64,000 nt of DNA from Zhaonella formicivorans (lineage in GTDB: Bacteria; Bacillota; DUOV01; Zhaonellaceae): contig NZ_CP085524.1 of NCBI RefSeq assembly GCF_004353525.1, positions 1,398,142 to 1,462,141 on the forward strand, read 5' to 3'. Shown in pieces: positions 7,713-15,681 of this stretch. A model generated the notes under the pieces. The model was not told the DNA's origin. It did not search any database and worked only from the letters and a program-made list of their open reading frames with translations. The first letter of the stretch is position 1. Each line of letters opens with the position of its first letter. Made by a program: the position numbers and the translations under genes.

Positions 7713-9494
7713 TCAAATTCCTTCTAAAATCAGACCGTGAGTCACAGAGTTAATTTTTTCCACCCGGGCTCCTGCTTTAATGGTTACCCCAGGATAGGCC
7801 CGGTCAACAGTAATTGTCCTGTCCTTGCCTACCTGGGCAAGTGTAATTGCTTCTGCCTGACTTCCCAACTCCCGAACCTTAATATTACCGCCGGCAATAA
7901 TTTCACCACCCCTGAATACTCCCGGCGAGCCGTAAATAAGGACGTTTCCTCCTGCGTAAATATTGGAGCTGTAGCATCCTTTACCGGTGATATAAACGTC
8001 ACCGCTGGATTCCAGATGGGAATTTTGCACATAGGGTACCGATAGCTTTGCCTTTTCCCTGGCTCTTTCCTTCAGCACCTGGCTGACGTTTTTGATTTCA
8101 CCGGTAAATTTTGTACAGAACTCCTGAATAAGAGCCACCGTTTTAAGCTCCAAAGGAACACGGGCGCAAAATTTTTTAGTAAAGTCACTGAATGATTTCC
8201 GGAAATAATCCAACTCTTTGCTTTCAACGGCTCCAACCAATTTCTCCAGATCTTCCTCAATTTCTTTTAAAACAGCCGGGATCTGTTTGAACTTGGTATC
8301 CAGAAGCATTTTAACCAGCACTCCGTCGCCCAGCCTCTCCAGATCCCTGTTTCTGGACACGGTAGGATGTTTTTTTAACTGGGTTATTGCCGGAACAAGC
8401 TGCATCAGGTACTGTTGCAGAGTAGTTAGACTTGCAATTAACCTTTGGCAAATGGCAGAAACTCCACCGGCTCTAACCGTACCGCCTACCAGATTTTGGT
8501 GGATTACCACATCTCCACCGCCAATTATGGTGGCATTAGCCACATAGCCGTTCACCACCACCTTGCCGCTGGCCTCCACTTTCATGCCATCCAAAACGTT
8601 GCCCTGGATAATAACGTCACCTTTAAAAAGAACTTGTCCTGTTTTGGCATCTACGTCACCATTTAAAGTATAGCTTGGATAAACGGTAACAGTATGACCG
8701 CTAAGGACAGGCCGACCGGCAATAAGGGCCTTAGCCCTGGTTCCTTCTTTGTTGACCTCTGCCCCGTTTCCTGCCGCCAGGACAATGTTCTTAGGCGCCG
8801 GCGGCAGGACAGGATTACCATAGACGTCTACCCCGCTCTTGCCCGGCTGGGGAGGAATTACTTCAGCTAAGAGTTCTCCCGGCTCTACGCTGATTACATC
8901 ATGCAAATGGATGAGAGGTGCTTCTTCCGGCTTGTTTTTTTGCAGTTTTTCCGCAAACACCAGTCTAATCTCTGCATCAATTCCCGGTACCGGTGGTACT
9001 CCCTGGGCAACAAGGTATTCGCTGTTTTGTTCTGAAGCAATGGCCAGCTGTACCATCTCCGGCATAATACCATGAACAATTCCTTTGGCTTGCAGGAGCT
9101 GAATCACTTCTTGTGTTGTAATTTCAGGCTTGATCAGCTCCTCTAGTTCAGCCTTTACAGTCAACTCATGGGCAGGGCCATGATCAAAAATCCGGTAACG
9201 GCTCCCCGGTGTGCGGTCAATTCTTACATAAGCATTCATTTTGTCTGAGCTGACTCTGATGTTTAACTGCCAATCAGGGGCGGAACAATCAGGTATCAGT
9301 TTTATTTCATCCTCGGCAGTAACTTGCTTTGGACCCGTAAGGGTCGAACCGTTCACCAGGACTTGGGCATGATCCCCCGGTGTTATCACAGCAGGTTTGC
9401 CGCCCTCCCGGGGATTGGTGACCAGCGCTTGCCCCTGGTAGATTGCCACTGTCCCATTTAAGGTTGTTGTATTATCCCCTGCCGCCTGCATCAT
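7713..9494 (-). CDS. FapA family (DUF342) polymer-like beta-solenoid protein
   Basis: Matches the DUF342/FapA (flagellar assembly protein A) family. The N-terminal third is a mixed domain. From residue ~230 the typical stretch begins (PGKSGVDVYGNPV, then GNVLDGMKVEASGKVVVNG and GGDVVIHQNLVGG), which forms a right-handed beta-helix of short glycine-rich turns. A helical hairpin insert (~370-490) is followed by a second solenoid part (SGDVYITGKGCYSSNIYAGG). The frame is open to a GTG at 9536, but AAGGAG lies just before ATG 9492-9494, so that start is preferred. The biochemical role of the family is unsettled: it has been linked to flagella, chemotaxis and cell-surface functions, and proximity to flagellar genes here is only suggestive. 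Confidence 0.85.
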   Translation of the reverse strand: MMQAAGDNTTTLNGTVAIYQGQALVTNPREGGKPAVITPGDHAQVLVNGSTLTGPKQVTAEDEIKLIPDCSAPDWQLNIRVSSDKMNAYVRIDRTPGSRYRIFDHGPAHELTVKAELEELIKPEITTQEVIQLLQAKGIVHGIMPEMVQLAIASEQNSEYLVAQGVPPVPGIDAEIRLVFAEKLQKNKPEEAPLIHLHDVISVEPGELLAEVIPPQPGKSGVDVYGNPVLPPAPKNIVLAAGNGAEVNKEGTRAKALIAGRPVLSGHTVTVYPSYTLNGDVDAKTGQVLFKGDVIIQGNVLDGMKVEASGKVVVNGYVANATIIGGGDVVIHQNLVGGTVRAGGVSAICQRLIASLTTLQQYLMQLVPAITQLKKHPTVSRNRDLERLGDGVLVKMLLDTKFKQIPAVLKEIEEDLEKLVGAVESKELDYFRKSFSDFTKKFCARVPLELKTVALIQEFCTKFTGEIKNVSQVLKERAREKAKLSVPYVQNSHLESSGDVYITGKGCYSSNIYAGGNVLIYGSPGVFRGGEIIAGGNIKVRELGSQAEAITLAQVGKDRTITVDRAYPGVTIKAGARVEKINSVTHGLILEGI

Positions 9495-9639
9495 ACCCGC
9501 TCCTTGCATCATATTGCCACAAACGCTATTATTCACCTAAATTTCTACTATATACACCTAAATTCCTGCCAACCATCACCTTAATTTAGACTGCCCTGAA
9601 AATAACTGTAACGCGGATACCCCGTCGCAAGTTCGTCAG

Positions 9640-9840
9640 TTATCAGCTTTCAGCCGCCAGCTATCAGCTCTCAGCAGGCTAGCGCCGTAGTCGTTAGGCT
9701 TAGTTGCATGTATTTCTCTGGAGCAGTCACCAGTCACCAGTCGTCAGTCCTCAGTATTAAAGACTAAGCCGGGACTAGGGACTGGGGACTGAGGACTCGG
9801 CCAAAGGCCGACGCAAAGTACTAACGACTAAGGACTAACG
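9640..9840. repeat. Intergenic repeat family C, copy 1 (CAGTC / TTAGTC arrays)
   Basis: Densely packed short units (CACCAGTC, CCTCAGT, GACTAGGGACT, ACTAACGACTAAGG) arranged so that left and right halves are partly inverted complements. The same units recur at 36583-36720. The right end provides the last codons of the neighbouring ccdA-like gene. The remaining 9495-9640 shows no gene. Confidence 0.7.
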
Positions 9841-10537
9841 ACGAGGTTTGCCCCCATAAATAGAGGAAATACATTCCTATCCCAATCAAAATAACCCCGC
9901 TGGCCAGATTTATATAACGGCTGAACTTCCGAAAAGCGGGCAAACTCTTTAAGAAAGACGTAAAAGTGCCGGCCAAAAGCAGCGGCAAGCCGTGTCCCAA
10001 GCCGTAAGTAAAGAGCAGGGAGCCGCCGTATAAAACCTGACCTTTACTTGCCACGTAGGCAACAATCACTACCAATACCGGAGTGGCGCACGGGGAGGCC
10101 ACTAGGCCAAATAAAAGTCCCACCAAGTAAGAGCCCACAACACCCCTTCCTTTAAAAGCAACTCCACAAAACCCGGGCAACTTGATTGTAAACACTCCCA
10201 AAAGGTTTAAACCCATGGCGATGGCTATTACACTTAGCACCAGGTACCAGGTGGAACCTATCCGACCGAAAACCTTGCCTAAAAAAGCGGCTGAAAGGCC
10301 AAGAATGCTAAATGTGGTGGCTAAGCCCAACACGAAAAAAGCGGATAAAAGAAAACCCCTCCACTTGTGCTGTTCGCCGTAGCCGCCTACGTAACCGACC
10401 ATGACCGGGAGCATGGAAAGGATACAAGGACTGAAACTGGTTAACACACCGCCTAAGAATACAATCAAATAGGCCAGCACTGACCGGCCTTGCACTGCAA
10501 CCGGAATAACATTGGTAAAAAAGTTCTCCAGCATCAT
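9821..10537 (-). CDS. CcdA/DsbD-type thiol-reductant transmembrane protein
   Basis: A polytopic membrane protein (six predicted helices, 238 residues) of the CcdA/DsbD-beta family, which carries electrons from cytoplasmic thioredoxin across the membrane. The two redox cysteines sit in the expected proline-flanked motifs: FSPCILSMLP in helix 1 and ASPCATPVL in helix 4. The N-terminus reads MMLENFF with GGAGA upstream; the second Met could be the start. The last seven residues (SSLVLSR) and the stop codon lie inside an intergenic repeat (family C), so the C-terminus appears to have been set by repeat insertion. No cytochrome-c or thioredoxin-like gene is adjacent, so the partner is unknown. Confidence 0.85.
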   Translation of the reverse strand: MMLENFFTNVIPVAVQGRSVLAYLIVFLGGVLTSFSPCILSMLPVMVGYVGGYGEQHKWRGFLLSAFFVLGLATTFSILGLSAAFLGKVFGRIGSTWYLVLSVIAIAMGLNLLGVFTIKLPGFCGVAFKGRGVVGSYLVGLLFGLVASPCATPVLVVIVAYVASKGQVLYGGSLLFTYGLGHGLPLLLAGTFTSFLKSLPAFRKFSRYINLASGVILIGIGMYFLYLWGQTSSLVLSR

Positions 10538-10642
10538 TTATCTCCTTTTACTTAATTACTATTTTCATATTTCGCTACTAATACCGATATTCCTGCCCTT
10601 TTACTACATCTTGTAATTTAATAAATTGGCAATAAACTTAAA

Positions 10643-10665
10643 ACTCCCGCAATGTTAGCGGGAGT
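10643..10665. repeat. Hairpin flanking repeat elements (left copy)
   Basis: A perfect-stem hairpin (ACTCCCGC / GCGGGAGT) nearly identical (20 of 23 bases) to 11073-11095. The two copies bracket the palindromic elements at 10671-11062. On the minus strand this copy is followed by a T-rich stretch and resembles a working terminator. Confidence 0.75.
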
Positions 10666-10670
10666 CAGAC

Positions 10671-10807
10671 TGTAGACAAAGCTCGCATGTATTATTTCGC
10701 TCTGGACAAGCTCGCACGCCGTTACCGGCGGCAAAGCCGCCGACGGCTGAGCGAAACAAGTCCCGCTCCATAATACATGCGAGCTACCAAGAATTTTGTC
10801 GACAGAC
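10671..10807 (+). repeat. Palindromic element family A, copy 1
   Basis: A ~137-bp imperfect palindrome. Ends: TGTAGACAAAGC and its near complement GTCGACA. Inner inverted repeats CGCATGTATTAT / ATAATACATGCG. The centre folds as a strong GC stem around GGCGGCAAAGCCGCC. Other copies lie at 35718-35853 and 60122-60256 (opposite orientation) and 46898-47026 (same orientation). It has no coding capacity. Confidence 0.85.
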
Positions 10808-10845
10808 ACCCATGCTGCTGTGCAGCACCATCAGAAGAATGAAAA

Positions 10846-11062
10846 ATTGTAACCCATTGTGTGCAGCTGCGACATATGACAAGCCATAGAGCGCTCTGTG
10901 AAGAGTTTGACTGTAAGCGGCCGAGCAGCATGGACGCTGCGAGAGCGCTGGAGTGGCATGGACGCCGCGTCAGCGCGTGCCGCTGGAAGTCAAACGATGA
11001 GCAGAAGCAGCGCTCTTGGCGAAGTCATCCCGGAGCAGCAGACACAAGGGTTAACATTTTGA
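10846..11062. repeat. Long imperfect palindrome, family B
   Basis: The left arm (from TAACCCATTGTGT through AGAGCGCTCT to GAGTTTGACT) is matched by the complement of the right arm (AGTCAAAC ... AGCGCTCT ... ACACAAGGGTTA), making a ~217-bp interrupted palindrome. A half-copy occurs at 45045-45100. Confidence 0.7.
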
Positions 11063-11072
11063 GGGTAGCCTG

Positions 11073-11095
11073 ATTCCCGCTATGTTTGCGGGAGT
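11073..11095 (-). terminator. Terminator-like hairpin after typA (right copy of duplicated hairpin)
   Basis: Eight-bp stem with a 7-base loop, 17 bases after the typA stop on the minus strand, lacking a clear T-run. It duplicates the hairpin at 10643-10665. Confidence 0.55.
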
Positions 11096-11111
11096 TTGTT
11101 AAAGGTAATCC

Positions 11112-12941
11112 TTATTGCAGGCTGGACGCTTTCTGTTTTTGTGCTTTCACCCGCTGGTCTTTATCAAGAAACCTCTTGCGCAAGCGAATATTTTTGGGCG
11201 TAACTTCAACCAGCTCATCTTCATTAATAAACTCTATTGCCTCTTCCAATGTTAAAATCCTGGGCTCCTTTAAACGGATTGCTTCTTCAGCTGTGCTGGA
11301 ACGGATGTTGGTCAAATGTTTTCTCTTACAGACATTGACCTCCACATCAACATCCCGGTTTCCTTCTCCCACAATCATTCCTGCATAGACCTTGGCACCA
11401 GGTTCAATAAATAGAGTACCCCGGTCTTCAATGGAATGCAGACCGTAAGTCGTGGCTTCCCCGGTCTCAAAAGCAATCAATGAACCGTTATAACGGGTTT
11501 TGATTTCTCCTTTATAGGGTTGATAACCGTTAAAAGTATGGTTCATTACCCCCTGCCCCCGGGTCTGGGTGAGGAATTCAGAACGAAAACCAATTAAGCT
11601 CCTGGCAGGGATGTTAAATTCCAGCCGCAATTGGCCCGTACTCAAGGTGGTCATGTTCACCAGCTCGGCCTTCCTTCCCCCAAGGTTTTCCATGACCGGC
11701 CCCATCATAGCCTGGGGAATATCAATTACCAGATACTCCATGGGCTCCATGACAACCCCGTTTTGGCGCTTAAAAATGACCTGGGGTTTAGAAACCTGCA
11801 GTTCATAGCCTTCCCGTCGCATATTTTCAATTAAAATGGACAAGTGCAGTTCCCCCCTCCCCGAAACTTTAAACATGTCTGGGCTGTCCGTTTCTTCCAC
11901 CCTTAAACTTACATTGGTATTAAGTTCTTTGAATAACCGCTCCCGCAGCTTGCGGGAAGTCACGAACTCGCCTTCCTGGCCGGCAAAGGGACTGTCATTT
12001 ACCATAAATGTCATGGACAGCGTAGGCTCATCTATAGTAACAGCCTCCAAAGCTTCAGGATTATCAACGCAGGCAACAGTGTCGCCTATAGCCACATCCT
12101 CAAGGCCTGCCACGGCAACTATTTCCCCTACAGTAGCTTCCTGAATTTCGTTGCGGGCCAAACCTTGAAAATTCATCAAACGGGCAATTTTACCTCTGGT
12201 CATGCTGCCATCGGGCTTCACCAAGGCTGCCTGCTGGCCACTCCTAACTTTACCTCGGTGAATCCTGCCCACTGCCACCCGGCCAATGTACGAGTCATAA
12301 TCCAGGCTGGTCACCAGCATTTGTAATGCACCGTCAGGTTCACCCTCAGGACAGGGGATATGTTCCAAAATTGCTTCAAACAGCGGCACTAAATCAACCC
12401 CTGTCTCCCCTAGTTCCCGCACAGCTGTCCCCTGCCGGGCGGAAGCATAAACAACCGGAAAATCAATCTGGGCATCATCCGCCCCCAGTTCTATAAAAAG
12501 CTCCAGCACTTCGTCCACAACTTCATTACACCTGGCTTCAGGGCGGTCAATTTTGTTAATCACAACGATAGGCTTTAGGCCTAATTGCAAAGCTTTTTGC
12601 AGCACAAACCTGGTCTGGGGCATGGGACCCTCAAAAGCGTCAACCACCAGGAGCACCCCGTCTACCATTTTTAAAACCCGTTCTACTTCGCCGCCAAAAT
12701 CAGCATGGCCAGGAGTATCTACGATATTGATCTTCACCCCTTGATACATCACGGCCGTATTTTTAGCCAGAATAGTGATACCTCTTTCCCGCTCCAGAGC
12801 ATTGGAATCCATAACCCTTTCTTCTACTACTTCGTTAGCCCGGAAAATTCCGCTCTGCTTCAGCATGCCGTCAACCAAGGTTGTTTTGCCATGATCAACG
12901 TGGGCAATAATAGCTATATTTCGTATATCAACTCTTTGCAT
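11112..12941 (-). CDS. typA: GTPase TypA/BipA
   Basis: A translational GTPase related to EF-G that binds the ribosome and supports 50S assembly and growth under stress. The start is ATG 12939-12941, behind AAAGGAGG. G1 HVDHGKTTL (residues ~14-22), G2 RGITI, G3 DTPGHADF and G4 NKIDR are intact, followed by domain II, EF-G-like domains III and V and the TypA-specific C-terminal domain (~480-609). Length (609) is standard. It has its own vegetative promoter. Confidence 0.96.
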   Translation of the reverse strand: MQRVDIRNIAIIAHVDHGKTTLVDGMLKQSGIFRANEVVEERVMDSNALERERGITILAKNTAVMYQGVKINIVDTPGHADFGGEVERVLKMVDGVLLVVDAFEGPMPQTRFVLQKALQLGLKPIVVINKIDRPEARCNEVVDEVLELFIELGADDAQIDFPVVYASARQGTAVRELGETGVDLVPLFEAILEHIPCPEGEPDGALQMLVTSLDYDSYIGRVAVGRIHRGKVRSGQQAALVKPDGSMTRGKIARLMNFQGLARNEIQEATVGEIVAVAGLEDVAIGDTVACVDNPEALEAVTIDEPTLSMTFMVNDSPFAGQEGEFVTSRKLRERLFKELNTNVSLRVEETDSPDMFKVSGRGELHLSILIENMRREGYELQVSKPQVIFKRQNGVVMEPMEYLVIDIPQAMMGPVMENLGGRKAELVNMTTLSTGQLRLEFNIPARSLIGFRSEFLTQTRGQGVMNHTFNGYQPYKGEIKTRYNGSLIAFETGEATTYGLHSIEDRGTLFIEPGAKVYAGMIVGEGNRDVDVEVNVCKRKHLTNIRSSTAEEAIRLKEPRILTLEEAIEFINEDELVEVTPKNIRLRKRFLDKDQRVKAQKQKASSLQ

Positions 12942-12971
12942 CTGCTTTTCCTCCTTTGAACAACACACTTT

Positions 12972-13000
12972 AGTATAGCAGGTGCGATATTTTTGGGCAA
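12972..13000 (-). promoter_or_regulatory. Vegetative promoter for typA
   Basis: Minus-strand TTGCCC (12995-13000), a 17-base spacer and TATACT (12972-12977), with the start codon about 30 bases further on. Confidence 0.7.
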
Positions 13001-13097
13001 CCAGGAGATAGTGGTGAGTATTGTAACAGGGAAAGCAGGAAAAATTAAATGCGAGGCGAATTTAGTATAAGTTAATTATTAGATTAGGGTGGTTGTT

Positions 13098-13229
13098 ATG
13101 AAGAAATGGCAAATTTGGTTATTTCTGGTGATTTGGTTGGCTTTAGGCGTAGCGGTTAATGTGGTGAATAACATCGGCACAGAACATGGCGGCGAAGGCT
13201 CTGCCCTGGAAGAAGTAGAAGAACATTAA
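13098..13229 (+). CDS. 43-residue single-pass membrane peptide
   Basis: ATG preceded by AGGGTGG at good spacing opens a 43-codon frame. MKKWQIWLFLVIWLALG leads into one hydrophobic helix (residues ~5-22), followed by a short polar tail rich in Glu and Gly (EHGGEGSALEEVEEH). The stop codon runs straight into a strong terminator, which supports a real, separately transcribed gene. No family is recognised. The topology (basic start, acidic tail) suggests a small inner-membrane protein with the tail outside. Confidence 0.7.
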   Translation: MKKWQIWLFLVIWLALGVAVNVVNNIGTEHGGEGSALEEVEEH

Positions 13230-13256
13230 AAGGGCTGCGTCTCAGGCAGCCCTTTT
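13228..13256. terminator. Bidirectional terminator between small ORF and SLH gene
   Basis: Stem AAAAGGGCTGC / GCAGCCCTTTT with a 7-base loop and T/A tracts on both sides serves the plus-strand peptide gene and the converging SLH gene. Confidence 0.9.
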
Positions 13257-13268
13257 AATGTTTGAAGC

Positions 13269-15494
13269 TTACCAGCTGTATTTTTTCGTCCTGCTGTGCA
13301 CCACGCTTTTTACCAGGGTCTCGGCCAGCTCTTCCCAGGTCACTTTTCCCCCGGGCTCAAAATTCCCAGCTTTGGCGTCCATAATACCCAGCCCCAAGGC
13401 AAACCCAACATAATTCCTTGCCTCGGCAGAAACCTCATTCTTGTCCTGAACCGGTAGTTCAATCTTAATGGGCAGCTCCGCCACCGTGGCATAGTTCAAA
13501 GTTTTAACCGCCCAAACTGCCAGGGTTTCCCTGTCGATACTTGCTTCAGGGTTGAACTTACCGCCGGGAGCAAGCACTCCGCTGTCAACAGCGCCTTCAA
13601 TCAAGCGCCAATCGGGGTCTTCCGGGGAAACATCGCTGAAACTGCTTTCTTTGCTCTCCCCTTCTTCGTAATAAGGATAAAACCCTTGCACCGACCTGAG
13701 GGCCTTTATGGCCTGGCGGCGGGTCACAGCGCCGTCAGGGGAAGCATCAGCCGGTATCACTCCGCTGGAAATGAGGAGACTTAAAGCATTAGAAGTTGCC
13801 TCCATCTCTGGCACCTGTCGTTCCCGGCCCAACGGAAAACCTGTAAGTTTGCCGGATGCGGCATCAATCAAATTGCCCTGGGGATACTCCAGCTTATATA
13901 CTAACACAGGTTCACCCGGTCGCTCCTCGTACCTGTTGGTACTGATGTACGTTAAAGTAGGCTTGATGTTGGCCAGGAGTACTGCTTTTGCTTCTTCCCG
14001 GCTGATAATTTTATCCGGGGCGACAAAATTCATGTCGGCCCAACTGTAATTATATTGGATAACTTCGCCGGTATAGGAATTAACGGTCACGCGCACGCCG
14101 TCCCTGTTGAAAGGTATCCCGTTTACAAGGCGAACCCAGTTGAAATGTTGCTGCCAGTTTTCTTTGCTGTAAGGTGGATTTCCCTCCTGATTCAGGACTA
14201 ATTTGGCCAGCAGACCCGGCTGTACCTTGTTAATAAATTCCTCAGCTTTTTTTTGGGCTTCCTCCCTGCTCATAGGCTTCGGGGCGCTGCCCTTGGCCGG
14301 TTCCTTTAAACCTTCATCCCAGCGGTAAAAATTAACAACCTGGCCGGTGAACACGTCGACCCCCACACTTAAATTGCGCCCGACGTACGGTTTTCCCTCC
14401 TGCCCGGGCTCTTCGATGCTGTAAGTCCAGTGCTCCTCGTAATAATTTCCCGGCCCGTGGCTGGCACCGCCGCCGGAACGCCTTACCTGACCCGATACCC
14501 CCAGCGCCTTAAAAAATTCTTCTGCTTTCTTTATACCGGTCTCAGCACTGATGCGTTTCCGCTCAACAGGTCTACTCGAAAATAAACTGCCGCCTTGAAA
14601 TATAAATTCCCGTTTAAACTGGCGCAGTCCTCCCCAATCAACAATACGCCCGCTGTAATCCATTGGCTTCCCGGTCACAGCATCAACGTAGGCGAAGAGG
14701 CCGGTATTTAACCTATAGACCGGCTTAAGCTCAGGCCATGCTGTCGACTGGACAGCCCATTCATAAGGGTATTCATAGCTCAGGATAAGGCCCAGTTCTT
14801 CCACAACCTGTTCTTTTATCTTTTCCGGCTCTGCAACCGGCAAATCAACCTTGGTAATTCCCGGTGTCCAGCTGAATTGGTAGTTGGTAATCTTTCCGCT
14901 GACAGCATCTACGCTTACGCTGAAACCATCACCTTCAACCGGTATCCCGGCAAATTTGCGCTCCCATTCAAAGCGGTAGTTAAGGTCAATATAGCTGCCG
15001 CCGCCGGAGTAATACGCCGGTCTTTCCACAAGTTCCACTTCCCTGAATCTCTCCGGCTGCAGTTTTTTGATAAATGCTTCTGCCTGCCGGAGCGCTTCCT
15101 GGCGTGTAATGACACCCGAGGCAGGAGTATCATAGCTGTAATTTTCACTGAGTTGCACGATGTCGCCGGTAACCGCATCTACCATAGCTGACAGGTAAAA
15201 GGAAGGTCCCGATCTGCGGTTTTCGTCCCTCCATTCCAGGCGCCAAGCCTGTCTACCGCTAGGGTAATAGCGGCTCTCCAGGTAAGCATCGCTTTTGTAC
15301 TCGGGTTTAATGGCGCCTCCCACTGCTTTTTTCACTATTTCCATGGCCTGTTCCTGAGAAATCAGCGCTTTGGCTTCCCCTTGCACAGCTCCCTGCTGCA
15401 CCGCCTTAACTTGCAGCTGATTTGCCCACGCAGGACTTATGATACTGCCGACCATTAAAAGCGACAATAATGCTGCCAATGTCCTTCGCTTCAT
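13269..15494 (-). CDS. YcdB/YcdC-repeat protein with C-terminal SLH domains
   Basis: A secreted envelope protein of 741 residues. It has a signal peptide (1-25, ending PAWA), then repeated segments of the YcdB/YcdC (PepSY-like) type: each starts with an ISREEA/ITRQEALRQAEAFI helix and ends in VDAVTGDIVQ or VNSYTGEVIQYNYSW strands (about five units over residues 40-590). The C-terminus carries S-layer-homology segments (FSDVSPEDPDWRLIEGAVDSG near 625; FALGLGIMDAKAGNFEPGG near 695), which anchor proteins to pyruvylated cell-wall polymers. Start ATG has GGGGAGGG upstream. Function is unknown; PepSY-type repeats are often linked to protease inhibition, which is inference only. Confidence 0.85.
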   Translation of the reverse strand: MKRRTLAALLSLLMVGSIISPAWANQLQVKAVQQGAVQGEAKALISQEQAMEIVKKAVGGAIKPEYKSDAYLESRYYPSGRQAWRLEWRDENRRSGPSFYLSAMVDAVTGDIVQLSENYSYDTPASGVITRQEALRQAEAFIKKLQPERFREVELVERPAYYSGGGSYIDLNYRFEWERKFAGIPVEGDGFSVSVDAVSGKITNYQFSWTPGITKVDLPVAEPEKIKEQVVEELGLILSYEYPYEWAVQSTAWPELKPVYRLNTGLFAYVDAVTGKPMDYSGRIVDWGGLRQFKREFIFQGGSLFSSRPVERKRISAETGIKKAEEFFKALGVSGQVRRSGGGASHGPGNYYEEHWTYSIEEPGQEGKPYVGRNLSVGVDVFTGQVVNFYRWDEGLKEPAKGSAPKPMSREEAQKKAEEFINKVQPGLLAKLVLNQEGNPPYSKENWQQHFNWVRLVNGIPFNRDGVRVTVNSYTGEVIQYNYSWADMNFVAPDKIISREEAKAVLLANIKPTLTYISTNRYEERPGEPVLVYKLEYPQGNLIDAASGKLTGFPLGRERQVPEMEATSNALSLLISSGVIPADASPDGAVTRRQAIKALRSVQGFYPYYEEGESKESSFSDVSPEDPDWRLIEGAVDSGVLAPGGKFNPEASIDRETLAVWAVKTLNYATVAELPIKIELPVQDKNEVSAEARNYVGFALGLGIMDAKAGNFEPGGKVTWEELAETLVKSVVHSRTKKYSW

Positions 15495-15681
15495 GCCGTT
15501 CCCTCCCCCTTAATCATTATTTGGCTTTGCCCCGCTAACAATAATTATGTGGGCATTTAATATTTAGACTTCACCGAAGCGGAAAAAGTTCCCACTGGAT
15601 GGCATTTTTTTGCTATGTGGTATAAAAAACAGGTTCTTGGCAAAATTAAAATGAACATAATCTATCTGCAAGGTGGTTCCA

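Noticed and set aside
9796-9816. GEMM-like string CGGCCAAAGGCCGACGCAAAG near the ccdA-like gene
   Set aside because: It resembles one part of the c-di-GMP-I aptamer, but the GGGCCTAA and ATGGCAGCC blocks are missing and the string is part of the family C repeat.
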